Assembly (NCBI GenBank): GCA_013152275.1
Contig: JAADGS010000074.1
Span: 1-50,773 of the forward strand
DNA length: 50,773 bases
From: Actinomycetota bacterium
GTDB lineage: Bacteria; Actinomycetota; Acidimicrobiia; Spongiisociales; UBA4744
Direction: 5' to 3'
Within the stretch, counting starts at the first letter, position 1, and each line of letters begins with the position of its first letter. The position numbers and the translations under genes are program-made. Below the pieces are notes generated by a model that worked only from the letters and a program-made list of their open reading frames with translations, made no database searches and had not been told where the DNA came from. Shown here piece after piece: positions 25,617 through 34,467 of this stretch.

Positions 25617-26444
25617 TCAGTCCTTCGGCGACAAGACGACCGAACGATGTGGCTCTTCGCCTTCGGAGTACGTCTGCACTCCCTCGATATCAGCCACGGC
25701 GTCGTGGATCACTTTTCGCTCGCCCGCATTCATGGGCTCGAGCATGATCTCGGACTGTTCCTCGATCACCTGTTCTGCAAGTCGGCGCGCGTAAATACGC
25801 AACGCCTCCTTGCGTCGCTCTTGGTAACCACCGATATCCAGCCGGATCCGGGCAGATTCCCGCGTCTTTCGCTGGATCACGGTCTTGCACAGCTCGTGGA
25901 TTGCCTGGAGAACCGTCCCGTGGGGGCCGATCAGCGCTTCTGCCTGGCTTCCAGCGACATCCGCATAGATGATGTCATCCTCGACCCTCGTCGTGACCTC
26001 GCCTTCCAACCCGAACGCTTCCAGCAATCCGCGCAAGAAGGACCCAACAACCTCAGCCTGCTCCTCACGCACTTTCTTGCCCTCCTCGCCGGATGGTTCT
26101 TGCCGCTTCTGCTCTTTCTGCGGCCTCTTCTGCTCTTTCTTCTGCGATCTCTTCTGCTGCTTCTGCGGCCTCTTCTGCTCTTTCGGACGCTCAGCTTCGT
26201 CGTTGCTCTCTGGCTTCCTGCCACGTTGGTTACCGGGCTTCGCGTTCTTCGAGCGCCGGCGCCGACGTTTCGGCTTCGCCTGCACTCTGACTATGGCGTC
26301 CTTACGGCCCAGACCAAGGAAGCCACGCTCGGCGTCCTGCAGAACTTCAATGTTCGCTTGATCAGGGGAGGCCAACCCCAGTTCTTCCACCGCTGCCTGG
26401 ACGGCGAGTTCGACCGTCGGTCCTCTGACCTCGACCCATTCCAC
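25617..26444 (-). CDS. jag: RNA-binding protein Jag/KhpB
   Basis: 275 residues starting at GTG 26444, with GAGGAAG 5 bases before. The Jag-N domain (residues 1-55, with LGLGRKDAIVRV) is followed by a strongly charged Lys/Gln/Glu-rich linker of about 60 residues (about 60-125), then a KH domain (LIGPHGTVLQAIHEL) and an R3H domain (MNAGERKVIHDAV). It binds RNA and affects cell elongation and division in other bacteria. It is 2 bases from yidC. The linker is built of short repeats of the KEQKRPQK type. Confidence 0.93.
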   Translation of the reverse strand: MEWVEVRGPTVELAVQAAVEELGLASPDQANIEVLQDAERGFLGLGRKDAIVRVQAKPKRRRRRSKNAKPGNQRGRKPESNDEAERPKEQKRPQKQQKRSQKKEQKRPQKEQKRQEPSGEEGKKVREEQAEVVGSFLRGLLEAFGLEGEVTTRVEDDIIYADVAGSQAEALIGPHGTVLQAIHELCKTVIQRKTRESARIRLDIGGYQERRKEALRIYARRLAEQVIEEQSEIMLEPMNAGERKVIHDAVADIEGVQTYSEGEEPHRSVVLSPKD

Positions 26445-26446
26445 GA

Positions 26447-27241
26447 TTACTTCCTCCTCCGACGCTTACGCTTCTTCCGAGACCCCTGGTGTTTCCCCTC
26501 GGGCTTCTCCTCAACCTCCTGCTCCTCCACCTTCGGAGCTGCGGGTCGACCGTCGAGTCTGAAGATCAGTGACTGTTGGCCAATACGAAACAGGTTGGAG
26601 GTCACGAAATAGAGATTGAGGCCCGCCGGAAAACTGAACGAGAAGACACCGAAAAGCAGCGGCATCATCTTCGTCATCATTTGCGCCTGTTGCCCTGCTC
26701 CGTCGGACGAGGCCGGCATGGCTTGCTTTGACTGGATCCAACCGGAGCCGATGACCAGGAGCACCACCAACAGGTAGGGGATTGCTCCGATCCAGCCGGA
26801 CGAGAGCGCATCTTTCGGTGTCACACCGAGATCCATACCCAAGAATGAAGGAAGTCCCGCCTGGAGAGCATGGATAATATTGGATCCTTCTGGCATGAAC
26901 TTCTCGGGGCTCCGGAGGAGTCGAAACAACCCAAACCAGATCGGCATCTGGACCAGCATCGGAAGCACACACCCGGCAGGGCTCACACCCTTCTCCTTGT
27001 AGAGGGCCATCATCGCCTTGTTCAGCAACTCCGGCTCTTCCTTGTGCTTCTTCTGTAGTTTCTTGACTTCCGGCTGAATCTCCTGCATCGCTCGTGTAGA
27101 CCGAGTCTGTTTCAGCGTCAACGGGAACAGAATCAGGTTGATCAACAACGTCAGGAAGATAATGGAAATCCCATAGTTCGGGATCACGTCGTAGAACAGG
27201 CTCATGGGGAGCCCGATCATGCGCGCAAGTGAATCCAACAT
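26447..27241 (-). CDS. yidC: Membrane protein insertase YidC/Oxa1
   Basis: 264 residues with the five-segment YidC core: SIIFLTLLINLILFPLT, the charged coiled-coil loop (QPEVKKLQKKHKEEPE), PAGCVLPMLVQMPIWFGLF, and two C-terminal segments. The groove Arg common in YidC is probably the one before QTRSTRAMQ. The cytoplasmic tail is very basic (RKKRKRRRRK), as in forms that bind the ribosome. ATG shares its A with the yidD stop (TGATG). Confidence 0.94.
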   Translation of the reverse strand: MLDSLARMIGLPMSLFYDVIPNYGISIIFLTLLINLILFPLTLKQTRSTRAMQEIQPEVKKLQKKHKEEPELLNKAMMALYKEKGVSPAGCVLPMLVQMPIWFGLFRLLRSPEKFMPEGSNIIHALQAGLPSFLGMDLGVTPKDALSSGWIGAIPYLLVVLLVIGSGWIQSKQAMPASSDGAGQQAQMMTKMMPLLFGVFSFSFPAGLNLYFVTSNLFRIGQQSLIFRLDGRPAAPKVEEQEVEEKPEGKHQGSRKKRKRRRRK

Positions 27242-27489
27242 CAGCCGTCGCCTCGGGACGGAACCGGGTCATAGCCGGTCTCGTGAAGAGGATGGCAGCG
27301 AGCAATGCGTCTGCACGCCATCCAGCCGCCCTTGAGTGCTCCGAAGCGTCCCACCGCCTCCAACGCGTATTGCGAACACGTCGGCGTATAGCGACAACTC
27401 TTCCCGAGCGCAGGTGAGAGCAGGCGCCGATACGCCCGAATCGCCGCTCGCACGACGAGTGCCGCGGGCCCACGAACCTCTTCACTCAC
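27241..27489 (-). CDS. yidD: Membrane protein insertion efficiency factor YidD
   Basis: 82 residues. The YidD signature [19 protein letters not shown] and [23 protein letters not shown] is complete, including its three conserved Cys. It aids YidC-dependent insertion. The GTG start overlaps the rnpA stop by 8 bases, and the stop overlaps the yidC start. Confidence 0.95.
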   Translation of the reverse strand: MSEEVRGPAALVVRAAIRAYRRLLSPALGKSCRYTPTCSQYALEAVGRFGALKGGWMACRRIARCHPLHETGYDPVPSRGDG

Positions 27490-27925
27490 GTAGGGATTCC
27501 TCCTCCACGGCAGCCTCCAGCCACCGTACCAAGACCTCGAAAGGTGCCTCCAGAACTTCCTTGGAAGCGATCACAATGTAGCTTCCTTTTCGCAACGGTA
27601 GACAATCGAGTGCCGCCCGTATCCGTCGCCTCGCCCGATTGCGTTGTACCGCACCGCCCACCTTCTTCCTGCTCGCCACGATGCCCACGGCCGCCACCTC
27701 GTCGTACGCGCGGCCGCGCACGACGGTGACGCCTCCTCGGCGTCGCCGCACACCTGTGCCGAACACGTCGGCAAAACGTTTACGGCCTCGAAGAGGGAGG
27801 TAGCGACGGCCGCTACGCGGAGAGGCGCTGCCGGCCTTTGCGCCGGCGGCGCTCGAGGACGGCACGGCCTCCTCGGGTTCGGAGGCGTGCGCGAAACCCA
27901 TGCTTTCGTTTTCTGCGTCGAACAT
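27482..27925 (-). CDS. rnpA: Ribonuclease P protein component, with 5' end overlapping rpmH
   Basis: 147 residues if begun at ATG 27925. The conserved part is [20 protein letters not shown] and the RNR motif in [14 protein letters not shown]; it binds the RNase P RNA that trims tRNA 5' ends. Between the rpmH stop (27813) and the conserved part there is no ATG, GTG or TTG in frame, so translation must begin inside rpmH: at 27925, at ATG 27901, or at GTG 27865, which has GAGGAGG just 2 bases before it. The first 40 residues, read from rpmH DNA in another frame, are Ala/Ser/Glu-rich and unlike other RnpA proteins. Confidence 0.88.
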   Translation of the reverse strand: MFDAENESMGFAHASEPEEAVPSSSAAGAKAGSASPRSGRRYLPLRGRKRFADVFGTGVRRRRGGVTVVRGRAYDEVAAVGIVASRKKVGGAVQRNRARRRIRAALDCLPLRKGSYIVIASKEVLEAPFEVLVRWLEAAVEEESLRE

Positions 27926-27947
27926 TCGGCTGGTACGTGCGTTTCAT
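27813..27947 (-). CDS. rpmH: 50S ribosomal protein L34
   Basis: 44 residues, too short to stand out by length. It reads [20 protein letters not shown] at the start and ends [12 protein letters not shown], the full L34 pattern. It is the first gene of the leftward rpmH-rnpA-yidD-yidC-jag-rsmG unit, next to dnaA as in most bacteria. It shares up to 113 bases with the 5' part of rnpA in a different frame. Confidence 0.97.
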   Translation of the reverse strand: MKRTYQPNVRRRKRKHGFRARLRTRGGRAVLERRRRKGRQRLSA

Positions 27948-27980
27948 GATGAATCCAAAGAGGTGTGGGAGTGCGCTGAG

Positions 27981-28009
27981 AGGTTACGAGTGGGTATCAT
28001 CGTTGTCAA
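27981..28009 (-). promoter_or_regulatory. rpmH promoter
   Basis: Minus strand: consensus -35 TTGACA (28009-28004), 17-base spacer, -10 TAACCT (27986-27981), 33 bases before the rpmH ATG. A DnaA-box-like TTTTCCACA (28037-28029) lies 19 bases upstream of the -35. Confidence 0.7.
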
Positions 28010-28090
28010 AGGACCACAACGGCCTCGTTGTGGAAAACGCGAAGTTTTTCCTCAGGTCGCGAAATCCGGTTTCCTGCTCGACGGCGTCAT

Positions 28091-28116
28091 CCGGCCATCT
28101 TCTCCGGCCATCTTCT
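28091..28116 (+). repeat. Tandem 13-base direct repeat upstream of dnaA
   Basis: CCGGCCATCTTCT occurs twice head to tail (28091-28103, 28104-28116) and a third copy begins (CCGA). It lies in the 440-base rpmH-dnaA gap. The rest of that gap holds the two promoters and the DnaA boxes listed separately. Confidence 0.6.
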
Positions 28117-28198
28117 CCGATCATAATGGGAGGATAAGCAGGCGATTGGCAGGTCTTGTCGGTGTCGAGAAGGTCCCGCAGCGCCACTTTTGTCACTC

Positions 28199-28227
28199 TT
28201 GAGCAAGCGGGTGGGTGTCCATATACT
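28199..28227 (+). promoter_or_regulatory. dnaA promoter
   Basis: -35 TTGAGC (28199-28204), 17-base spacer, -10 TATACT (28222-28227). The transcript would have a leader of about 155 bases that contains three DnaA-box-like sites, fitting autoregulation by DnaA. Confidence 0.65.
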
Positions 28228-28333
28228 CGCTGCTCGCCGGAGGCTTTTGGCCCGCCTCACTTCCCCGAGGGGGCTTCCGAACCGCTGTGACCCGGTAAGA
28301 AGTTGAAACTCGGAACTGCCCTCGGGGTCAATG

Positions 28334-28366
28334 TTCTCCACATCCTGTGGATAGTTCTGTGGATCG
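28334..28366. promoter_or_regulatory. DnaA-box cluster in the dnaA leader
   Basis: Against TTATCCACA: TTCTCCACA at 28334-28342 (8/9), CTATCCACA on the minus strand at 28354-28346 (8/9), and CGATCCACA on the minus strand at 28366-28358 (7/9). The three sites fall within 33 bases, just before the dnaA ribosome site. Confidence 0.65.
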
Positions 28367-28387
28367 GTAGAGACAAGGAGGTGAAAC

Positions 28388-29740
28388 GTGGCGGAAGCAC
28401 AATCGTCGACATGGGATGGAGAGACCCTCGAGTCTGCCCTGCGCGCCAGGGTCAGCCCTGTCACCTGGCAAACATGGTTTGCGCATCTGACCTACCACTT
28501 CGCCGACGACCGCCTTCGTGTCGTCGCGCCCAGTGAGTTCCACGTCCGTTGGGTGCGTGAGAAACACGCTGTGATCCTGAACGAGGCAGCCCAGGCGGTG
28601 TTCGGTCCTCAAGTCTCCGTTTCGTTCTCCGTCGACACGTCCGAACACGCCGCGAGCCAGGACTGGGAAGAAGAGGAACCCACCACCCAGGCGAAGACGC
28701 CGGTTCCCAAACAACAGAGTTTCCTGGGAGCCAAGTACACCTTCGACAACTTCGTCGTCGGCCAATCCAATCGTTTTGCACACGCCGCCGCCATGGCCGT
28801 GGCCGAGCGCCCGGGCATGCACTACAACCCTCTGTTCATCTATGCGGGTGCAGGACTCGGCAAGACACATCTGCTCCGAGCGGTTGGACATCAATACCAC
28901 GAGCTCAATCCCGACAGCGTCGTACGCTACATGACCTCGGAGGGCTTCTTCAACGAGTTCATCGACGGTATCCGCCGCAAGCGTATGGACGAGTTCAAGA
29001 GCCGCTACAGAACGACGAACGTCCTCCTGCTGGACGACGTCCAGTTCTTCGAAGGTAAAGAACAAATTCTGGAAGAGTTCTTCCATACCTTCAACTCCCT
29101 GTACGAGTCGGGAAAACAGATGGTGTTCAGTTGTGACCGCCACCCAAAGCAGCTCTCCACACTGGAGGACCGTATTCGGAGTCGCTTCGAATGGGGGCTT
29201 CTGACCGATATCCAGCCTCCGGATGTGGAGACGCGACTCGCCATCCTCCGCAAGAACGCCGAATACGCACCTCTTCCCGTCCCGGAAGAAGTTCTACATT
29301 TCATCGCCCAACACGTACGCGCCAATATCCGCGAGCTCGAAGGAGCCCTTACGCGTGTAACCGCGTATGCGGCACTCACCGACCAACAGATCAGGCTCGA
29401 GATCGCTCGCGACGTCCTGCAAGATCTGACTCCCGAGGGCATGCCTCGACCTATCACGGCCGACGAGATCATTGCCACCACCGCGGCCGCCTACGGCTTT
29501 GCCGTCACCGACCTCCGTAGCCCCAGTCGCAAACAACCCCTTGTCCGTTCCCGACAAGTTGCGATGTACCTCTGCCGCGAACTGACCGATCTCTCCCTTC
29601 CCAAGATCGGCGCCCTATTCGGCGGTAGAGATCACACGACCGTCATGCACGGCATCGACAGAATCAACACGCTCATCACCAGCGACCCTCAGGTTTTCGA
29701 GAAAGTCACAGCCCTCTCCCAGCAGCTGAGGAGAACTTGA
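28388..29740 (+). CDS. dnaA: Chromosomal replication initiator DnaA
   Basis: 450 residues, GTG start at 28388 with AAGGAGGTG 4 bases before. Domain I (TWQTWFAHL region), a short linker, AAA+ domain III with Walker A AGLGKTHLLRAV and Walker B NVLLLDDVQFF, and DNA-binding domain IV with GGRDHTTVMHGI are all intact. It binds DnaA boxes and opens oriC. It is shorter than the 500-600 residues of many actinobacteria because linker domain II is brief. Confidence 0.98.
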   Translation: MAEAQSSTWDGETLESALRARVSPVTWQTWFAHLTYHFADDRLRVVAPSEFHVRWVREKHAVILNEAAQAVFGPQVSVSFSVDTSEHAASQDWEEEEPTTQAKTPVPKQQSFLGAKYTFDNFVVGQSNRFAHAAAMAVAERPGMHYNPLFIYAGAGLGKTHLLRAVGHQYHELNPDSVVRYMTSEGFFNEFIDGIRRKRMDEFKSRYRTTNVLLLDDVQFFEGKEQILEEFFHTFNSLYESGKQMVFSCDRHPKQLSTLEDRIRSRFEWGLLTDIQPPDVETRLAILRKNAEYAPLPVPEEVLHFIAQHVRANIRELEGALTRVTAYAALTDQQIRLEIARDVLQDLTPEGMPRPITADEIIATTAAAYGFAVTDLRSPSRKQPLVRSRQVAMYLCRELTDLSLPKIGALFGGRDHTTVMHGIDRINTLITSDPQVFEKVTALSQQLRRT

Positions 29741-29742
29741 CC

Positions 29743-29866
29743 TTGTCCACATCACCTTCGGCTGCTCGACACGACCTTGTGGAGAACGCGCGGACCCTTC
29801 CACAAACTCGGCGACTCACAAACGCCCCTCTCACCTGCCCCTTTTCGTACTTGTCCCCAATCCACA
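29743..29866. other. Probable replication origin oriC (dnaA-dnaN gap)
   Basis: The 178-base gap holds TTGTCCACA (29743-29751), the form favoured in actinobacteria, TTCTCCACA on the minus strand (29786-29778), and weaker CAATCCACA (29858-29866). An AT-richer stretch follows (about 29870-29915). The strand composition changes here: a sample 60 bases in dnaA (29581-29640) has 22 C and 13 G, while 30301-30360 in dnaN has 15 C and 25 G. Gene directions also radiate from this region. The gap is short for an actinobacterial origin, so the upstream dnaA leader may contribute. Confidence 0.65.
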
Positions 29867-29918
29867 GGCCTACTACGACTACTACCGTTGATGAACAAAT
29901 AAAGAAGGGATAGTTACG

Positions 29919-31004
29919 GTGCGGATACGTGCAGAAAGAGATGAACTCACCGATGTCTTCTCCCGGGCAGCCCGGGCCGTAGGCCAGCGCCCGGCGCAAC
30001 CGATTCTGCAGGGTGTGCTCTGTGAGACAGTCGGGTCGAAGCTTCGCGTCACCGGAACCGATCTCGAAGCAACGATTCGGACGACTGCGGCGGTCGACGT
30101 GCAGGAGGAGGGCCGTGCCGTGGTTCCCGCCCGGTTGGCCACCGAGGCGATTCGAAAGATGCCGATCGGCGTGGTCACGATCGAGTCGACGAACGGGGAA
30201 GTCGTCATCACGGGGCGGGGTCCTCAATTCAGTCTGCGTGAGCTTCCTGTGGCCGACTATCCCGATCTCGGGGAACCGAATCTGGAGGGGTCGGTCGCCG
30301 TGGCCGGCGACGCGTTGGGGAACGCGATCGCCCAGGTTGGGATTGCGGCTTCAACTGATGCTGCTCGGCCCATCTTGACGGGCGTACTGCTGGAGCCGGG
30401 GGAGGAGGGTTTGCGCCTGGTGGCTACCGATTCCTACCGACTCGCCGTGCGGGAGATCAAAGGGTTTGCTCTTCGAGAGGCCGGGCTCGTGCCGGCCAAG
30501 GGATTGAAGGAGCTCAGCCGCACGATCGGAGCAGCACAGATTCAGGTAGCTGTGGGAAACAGGGAAGCCGTGTTCGGGTCGGAGCGAGGAAGCCTTACGT
30601 TGAGGCTGATCGAGGGCAACTTCCCGAACTACCGGCAACTTCTCCCGGAGTCGCACCCGAATCGACTGATTGTGGACAAAGAGCAACTTCTCGAGGCGCT
30701 CGGTCGTGCGGGGCTCGTTGCGGAAGACCATATTCCGGTGCGTATCAAGATGATGGAGGGAGGTGCGGAGATGACGGTCACCCGGCAGGATGTCGGCGGG
30801 GAGGTCGAGCACATCAACGGTACCTTCGAGGGCTCCGTCGAGGAGGTGTTGATCGCGTTCAACCCCCGGTATCTGAGTGAGGGCGTTTCGGCGATCACCA
30901 GCGAGCAGGTACAACTTCAAGTGATGGATGGTTTGAAACCTGCCGTACTCAAGGGAGTAGACGACGATTCGTTCCTCTACCTGTTGATGCCGGTGCGTAT
31001 CTGA
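29919..31004 (+). CDS. dnaN: DNA polymerase III beta sliding clamp
   Basis: 361 residues, GTG start with AGAAGGGA about 9 bases before. The three repeated clamp domains are present; the C-terminal YLLMPVRI is the family's usual end (LxMPxR). The ring dimer tethers polymerase III. recF follows with no gap. Confidence 0.97.
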   Translation: MRIRAERDELTDVFSRAARAVGQRPAQPILQGVLCETVGSKLRVTGTDLEATIRTTAAVDVQEEGRAVVPARLATEAIRKMPIGVVTIESTNGEVVITGRGPQFSLRELPVADYPDLGEPNLEGSVAVAGDALGNAIAQVGIAASTDAARPILTGVLLEPGEEGLRLVATDSYRLAVREIKGFALREAGLVPAKGLKELSRTIGAAQIQVAVGNREAVFGSERGSLTLRLIEGNFPNYRQLLPESHPNRLIVDKEQLLEALGRAGLVAEDHIPVRIKMMEGGAEMTVTRQDVGGEVEHINGTFEGSVEEVLIAFNPRYLSEGVSAITSEQVQLQVMDGLKPAVLKGVDDDSFLYLLMPVRI

Positions 31005-32087
31005 ATGAAGCTCGATTGGATCGAGCTCACCGACTTTCGGTCGTACACCAGGGAGCGGATCACGCCGACGGAACGGGTGAACGTGATCGTGGGACCCAAT
31101 GGCTCTGGGAAGACGAATCTCCTCGAGGCGATCGCGTATCTCGGAGGGCTCCAGTCGGTGCGTGGAGCTCCGGAGGACATTCTGGTGCGTCAGGGAGCAG
31201 AGGAGGCGATCCTCAGGGGTGAAGTGACGAGAGCCAATGGAGGGTCCCGAATCGAGATAGCGATCGGGCGTAGGCGGAGAGTACTGGTAAATGGTCGGCG
31301 GCCGGCTCGCAACGCCGAGGTCCTCGAACATCTGCGTGTGGCGACGTTCCTACCGGACGATTTGGAGATCATCAAGAGGGGTCCCGGGTATCGGCGAGAG
31401 TTCTTGGATGCCACCGCCATTCAGCTGTGGCCTGGAGCGTACGGGGACCGTAGGGATTTCGAGCAGGCGCTACGTCAGCGTAATGCCCTCCTCAAAGCGG
31501 GTCATGTTGATCGCTTCACCCTCCAAGTATGGGACGAGCGCCTGTCGCAGGCGGGTGCCAGGGTGATGGCACGCAGGGCGGCGGCGGCGCGCCTACTCCT
31601 CGAGAGGGTCGGGGACATCTATCAGAGACTCTCCGGTGCGAGACAGGACGTGGAACTCGAGTATGTCTCCGCCTGGGGAGCTACGATCGACGACGTTCCC
31701 GTTGAGGACTTACGGGAAAGGCTCAAGGGAGCACTCGAGTCACATCGCAAGGTGGATGTGGAGCGAAGACAGACTTCTCTGGGACCACATCGTGACGAAC
31801 CCCGCTTCCTCCTTGGCGGCCTCTCCGCTCGACGGGCGGCGAGTCAGGGAGAACAGAGAACATTGATGCTCGGTCTGAGACTCGCGGCACATGGGGCTGT
31901 CGCGGACATCATCGGCGAGATGCCCGTCCTGTTGCTGGACGACGTCTTCTCTGAACTGGATGTGCGGCGGACGGCTGCTCTGGCAGACGCGCTTCCTGCG
32001 GCCCAGACGTTCATCACGACCGCCCGTTCGGATGATGTACCCCTCGCAGGCAAGAGGTGGGATGTGATCGCGGGGCATGTGCAGTGA
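31005..32087 (+). CDS. recF: DNA replication and repair protein RecF
   Basis: 360 residues. Walker A GPNGSGKTNLLEAI (about 29-42), signature-type SQGEQRTLMLGLRLA, and Walker B LLLDDVFSELD are in SMC-like order. It loads RecA at gaps with RecO and RecR. The ATG directly follows the dnaN stop, and the DUF721 gene overlaps its stop. Confidence 0.97.
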   Translation: MKLDWIELTDFRSYTRERITPTERVNVIVGPNGSGKTNLLEAIAYLGGLQSVRGAPEDILVRQGAEEAILRGEVTRANGGSRIEIAIGRRRRVLVNGRRPARNAEVLEHLRVATFLPDDLEIIKRGPGYRREFLDATAIQLWPGAYGDRRDFEQALRQRNALLKAGHVDRFTLQVWDERLSQAGARVMARRAAAARLLLERVGDIYQRLSGARQDVELEYVSAWGATIDDVPVEDLRERLKGALESHRKVDVERRQTSLGPHRDEPRFLLGGLSARRAASQGEQRTLMLGLRLAAHGAVADIIGEMPVLLLDDVFSELDVRRTAALADALPAAQTFITTARSDDVPLAGKRWDVIAGHVQ

Positions 32088-32392
32088 GTGACCTGGAGAG
32101 CATTCGGGGAATCATCGACACGGCACTCGGGAAATGGGGTGTCGGACAGGTGGGTGCATTTGTGAACCTGACGGAGCACTGGCCGGAGATTGCGGGTGAG
32201 CAGTGGGCCAAACACGCGAAACCGGTGCTCCTGCGTAGGGCGGTTCTGACGGTGGAGGCATCGCCTGCAGCGGCTTCCATCCTGCGGTATACGATCGGAG
32301 ATCTCCTGCTTGCCTTGGACAGGAAACTCGGAGAGGGTGTGGTGATGGAGGTTCGTATCCGGCTTACCGGGCAGGGCCGTCCGACCGTCTGA
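32084..32392 (+). CDS. DUF721 (DciA-like) protein
   Basis: 102 residues from GTG 32084, overlapping the recF stop as GTGA. DUF721 pattern: WPEIAGEQWAKHAKP followed by a strand-rich stretch and the helix SILRYTIGDLLLALDRKLG. Genes at this place in actinobacteria encode DciA-type helicase operators; the role in loading the replicative helicase is from the family, not shown here. Confidence 0.85.
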   Translation: MSDLESIRGIIDTALGKWGVGQVGAFVNLTEHWPEIAGEQWAKHAKPVLLRRAVLTVEASPAAASILRYTIGDLLLALDRKLGEGVVMEVRIRLTGQGRPTV

Positions 32393-32408
32393 TTCATCAT
32401 GATTTTCC

Positions 32409-32423
32409 TAGGGTTTTTCCCTA
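32409..32423 (+). terminator. Small hairpin after DUF721 gene
   Basis: TAGGG (32409-32413) pairs with CCCTA (32419-32423) around a TTTTT loop. The T-run is in the loop, not after the stem, so termination is doubtful. It lies just upstream of the gyrB promoter. Confidence 0.25.
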
Positions 32424-32432
32424 TCGACCGTC

Positions 32433-32474
32433 TTGGGTTGAGGGGGTCGTCCGGCTATACTTACACGTGTGTAA
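32433..32474 (+). promoter_or_regulatory. gyrB promoter with palindromic operator at the start site
   Basis: -35 TTGGGT (32433-32438), 17-base spacer, -10 TATACT (32456-32461). The inverted repeat TTACAC-GT-GTGTAA (32461-32474) begins on the last base of the -10 and covers the expected start point, an ideal place for a repressor. A copy differing at one base occurs at 49812-49825. The leader to gyrB is about 70 bases. Confidence 0.6.
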
Positions 32475-32537
32475 ATCAAGGCTCGGGCGGGGACCGGGGG
32501 GTGCCGCCACGGGGCCGTTGTTTTGTGAAGGAGCCCA

Positions 32538-34457
32538 GTGAATCAACGTACGCCGAGTGACTACGACGCGAAGGACATCACCGTCCTGGAGGGTCTGGAT
32601 CCCGTACGGCGGCGACCGGGCATGTACATCGGTTCGACCGGTCCCCGGGGTCTGCATCATCTCTTGTGGGAAGTTGTGGACAACTCGATCGACGAGGCGA
32701 TGGCCGGTTTCTGTTCTCGCATCGAGGTGACGCTGCTGAGCGACGGGGGAGTCCGGGTCAAAGACAACGGGCGTGGGATTCCTGTCGATCGACATCAGAA
32801 GACCAAGGAGTCGGCGTTGACCACGGTGCTTACGACGCTGCACGCGGGGGGGAAGTTCGAACGAGGTGCATATCAGGTCTCCGGCGGTCTGCACGGTGTG
32901 GGCCTGTCTGTCGTCAACGCGTTGTCGGAGAGACTCGACGTAGAGGTGACCAGAGACGGCTTCCTGTGGTCTCAGTCGTTCCACCTGGGTAATCCTCTTG
33001 GCTCGGTCAAGAAGGTGAAGCCGGCCCGAAGGACAGGGACGACGACCACGTTCTGGCCTTCAACCGAGACCTTCACGGAGACGACGACGTTCAACTTCCA
33101 GACTGTGTCTTCTCGCCTCAGAGAGATGGCGTTTCTCAATCGAGGGATCACGATCATCCTGAGGGACGAGCGAGGCGAGGAACCTGTCGAGCAGGTGTTC
33201 CAGTACAAAGGCGGACTCATCGATTTCGTCAAACACCTCGGCGCGAGCAAAGAACCCGTACACCCGCATATCGTCTATTTCGAAGATGTCGCCGAAGAGG
33301 CAGAGCTCGAAGTCGCCATGCAGTGGATGAGAAACTCCTACACCGAGACGGTTCTCAGCTTCGCGAACAACATCAATACCCATGAGGGTGGAACACACGA
33401 AGAGGGCTTCAGAAAGGCCCTGACCAGGGCACTGAACGAGTTCGCTCGCAGTAAAGGAATCTTGAAGGAGAAGGACCTCAATCTGAACGGAGAAGACGTT
33501 CGCGAGGGGTTGACGGCGATCATCTCGGTGAAAGTTCGTGAGCCCCAGTTCGAGGGACAAACCAAGACGAAGCTGGGGAATACGGAGGTGCGCGGATACG
33601 TCGAGAAAACGCTGAACCGCATGCTGCCCGAATGGCTGGAACGGCGTCCCGGTGAAGCCCGTGCGATAGCCGAAAAGGCCATCAACGCCTCGCGTGCGCG
33701 GATGGCGGCTCGTAAGGCCCGTGAACTGACCCGACGGAAATCCATGCTCGAGTCGGCCAGCCTTCCGGGCAAGTTGGCGGATTGTTCCTCTCGCGAAGCC
33801 GAAGAGTCCGAGATGTTCATCGTGGAGGGTGATTCCGCCGCCGGCCCGGCCAAGCAGGGACGGGACAGCCACACACAGGCCATCCTGCCGATCCGCGGCA
33901 AGATCATCAACGTCGAGAAGGCACGGTTGACCAAGGCACTCCAGAACACGGAGATCCAAGCGCTGATCACAGCCATCGGAACGGGCATTGGAGAAGAGTT
34001 CGATCTGGCGAAAGCTCGCTACCACAAGGTCGTGCTGCTCACCGACGCGGACGTCGACGGTGCCCACATCCGTACGCTCCTCCTCACGTTCTTCTTCCGG
34101 CACATGAAACCGTTGATCGAGGCGGGCTACGTGTACATCGCACAACCACCGCTGTATCGCGTGAAGCAGGGCAAGAACGTGAGCTATCTCGCCGACGACG
34201 CCGAGCTCGCCGCCTACCGGGAACAGGCGGGAAAGAAACGAGTGGACGTGAGCCGGTTCAAGGGGCTTGGCGAGATGAACGCTTCCGAGCTGTGGGAGAC
34301 GGCCATGGATCCCGAACGACGCCGTCTCCTGCGGGTGGACCTGGAGGACGCGACCCGCGCCGAAGAGGTCTTCTCCACGTTGATGGGTGATGACGTGAAA
34401 GCGCGCAAGTTGTTCATCCAGCAGAACGCCAAAGACGTGCGTTTCCTGGATGTTTGA
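32538..34457 (+). CDS. gyrB: DNA gyrase subunit B
   Basis: 639 residues, GTG start with AAGGAG 5 bases before. GHKL ATPase ([36 protein letters not shown]), transducer, and TOPRIM domain ([27 protein letters not shown]) are complete, ending AKDVRFLDV. With GyrA it introduces negative supercoils. gyrA starts 10 bases after its stop. Confidence 0.98.
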   Translation: MNQRTPSDYDAKDITVLEGLDPVRRRPGMYIGSTGPRGLHHLLWEVVDNSIDEAMAGFCSRIEVTLLSDGGVRVKDNGRGIPVDRHQKTKESALTTVLTTLHAGGKFERGAYQVSGGLHGVGLSVVNALSERLDVEVTRDGFLWSQSFHLGNPLGSVKKVKPARRTGTTTTFWPSTETFTETTTFNFQTVSSRLREMAFLNRGITIILRDERGEEPVEQVFQYKGGLIDFVKHLGASKEPVHPHIVYFEDVAEEAELEVAMQWMRNSYTETVLSFANNINTHEGGTHEEGFRKALTRALNEFARSKGILKEKDLNLNGEDVREGLTAIISVKVREPQFEGQTKTKLGNTEVRGYVEKTLNRMLPEWLERRPGEARAIAEKAINASRARMAARKARELTRRKSMLESASLPGKLADCSSREAEESEMFIVEGDSAAGPAKQGRDSHTQAILPIRGKIINVEKARLTKALQNTEIQALITAIGTGIGEEFDLAKARYHKVVLLTDADVDGAHIRTLLLTFFFRHMKPLIEAGYVYIAQPPLYRVKQGKNVSYLADDAELAAYREQAGKKRVDVSRFKGLGEMNASELWETAMDPERRRLLRVDLEDATRAEEVFSTLMGDDVKARKLFIQQNAKDVRFLDV

Positions 34458-34467
34458 AGGAGAACCG

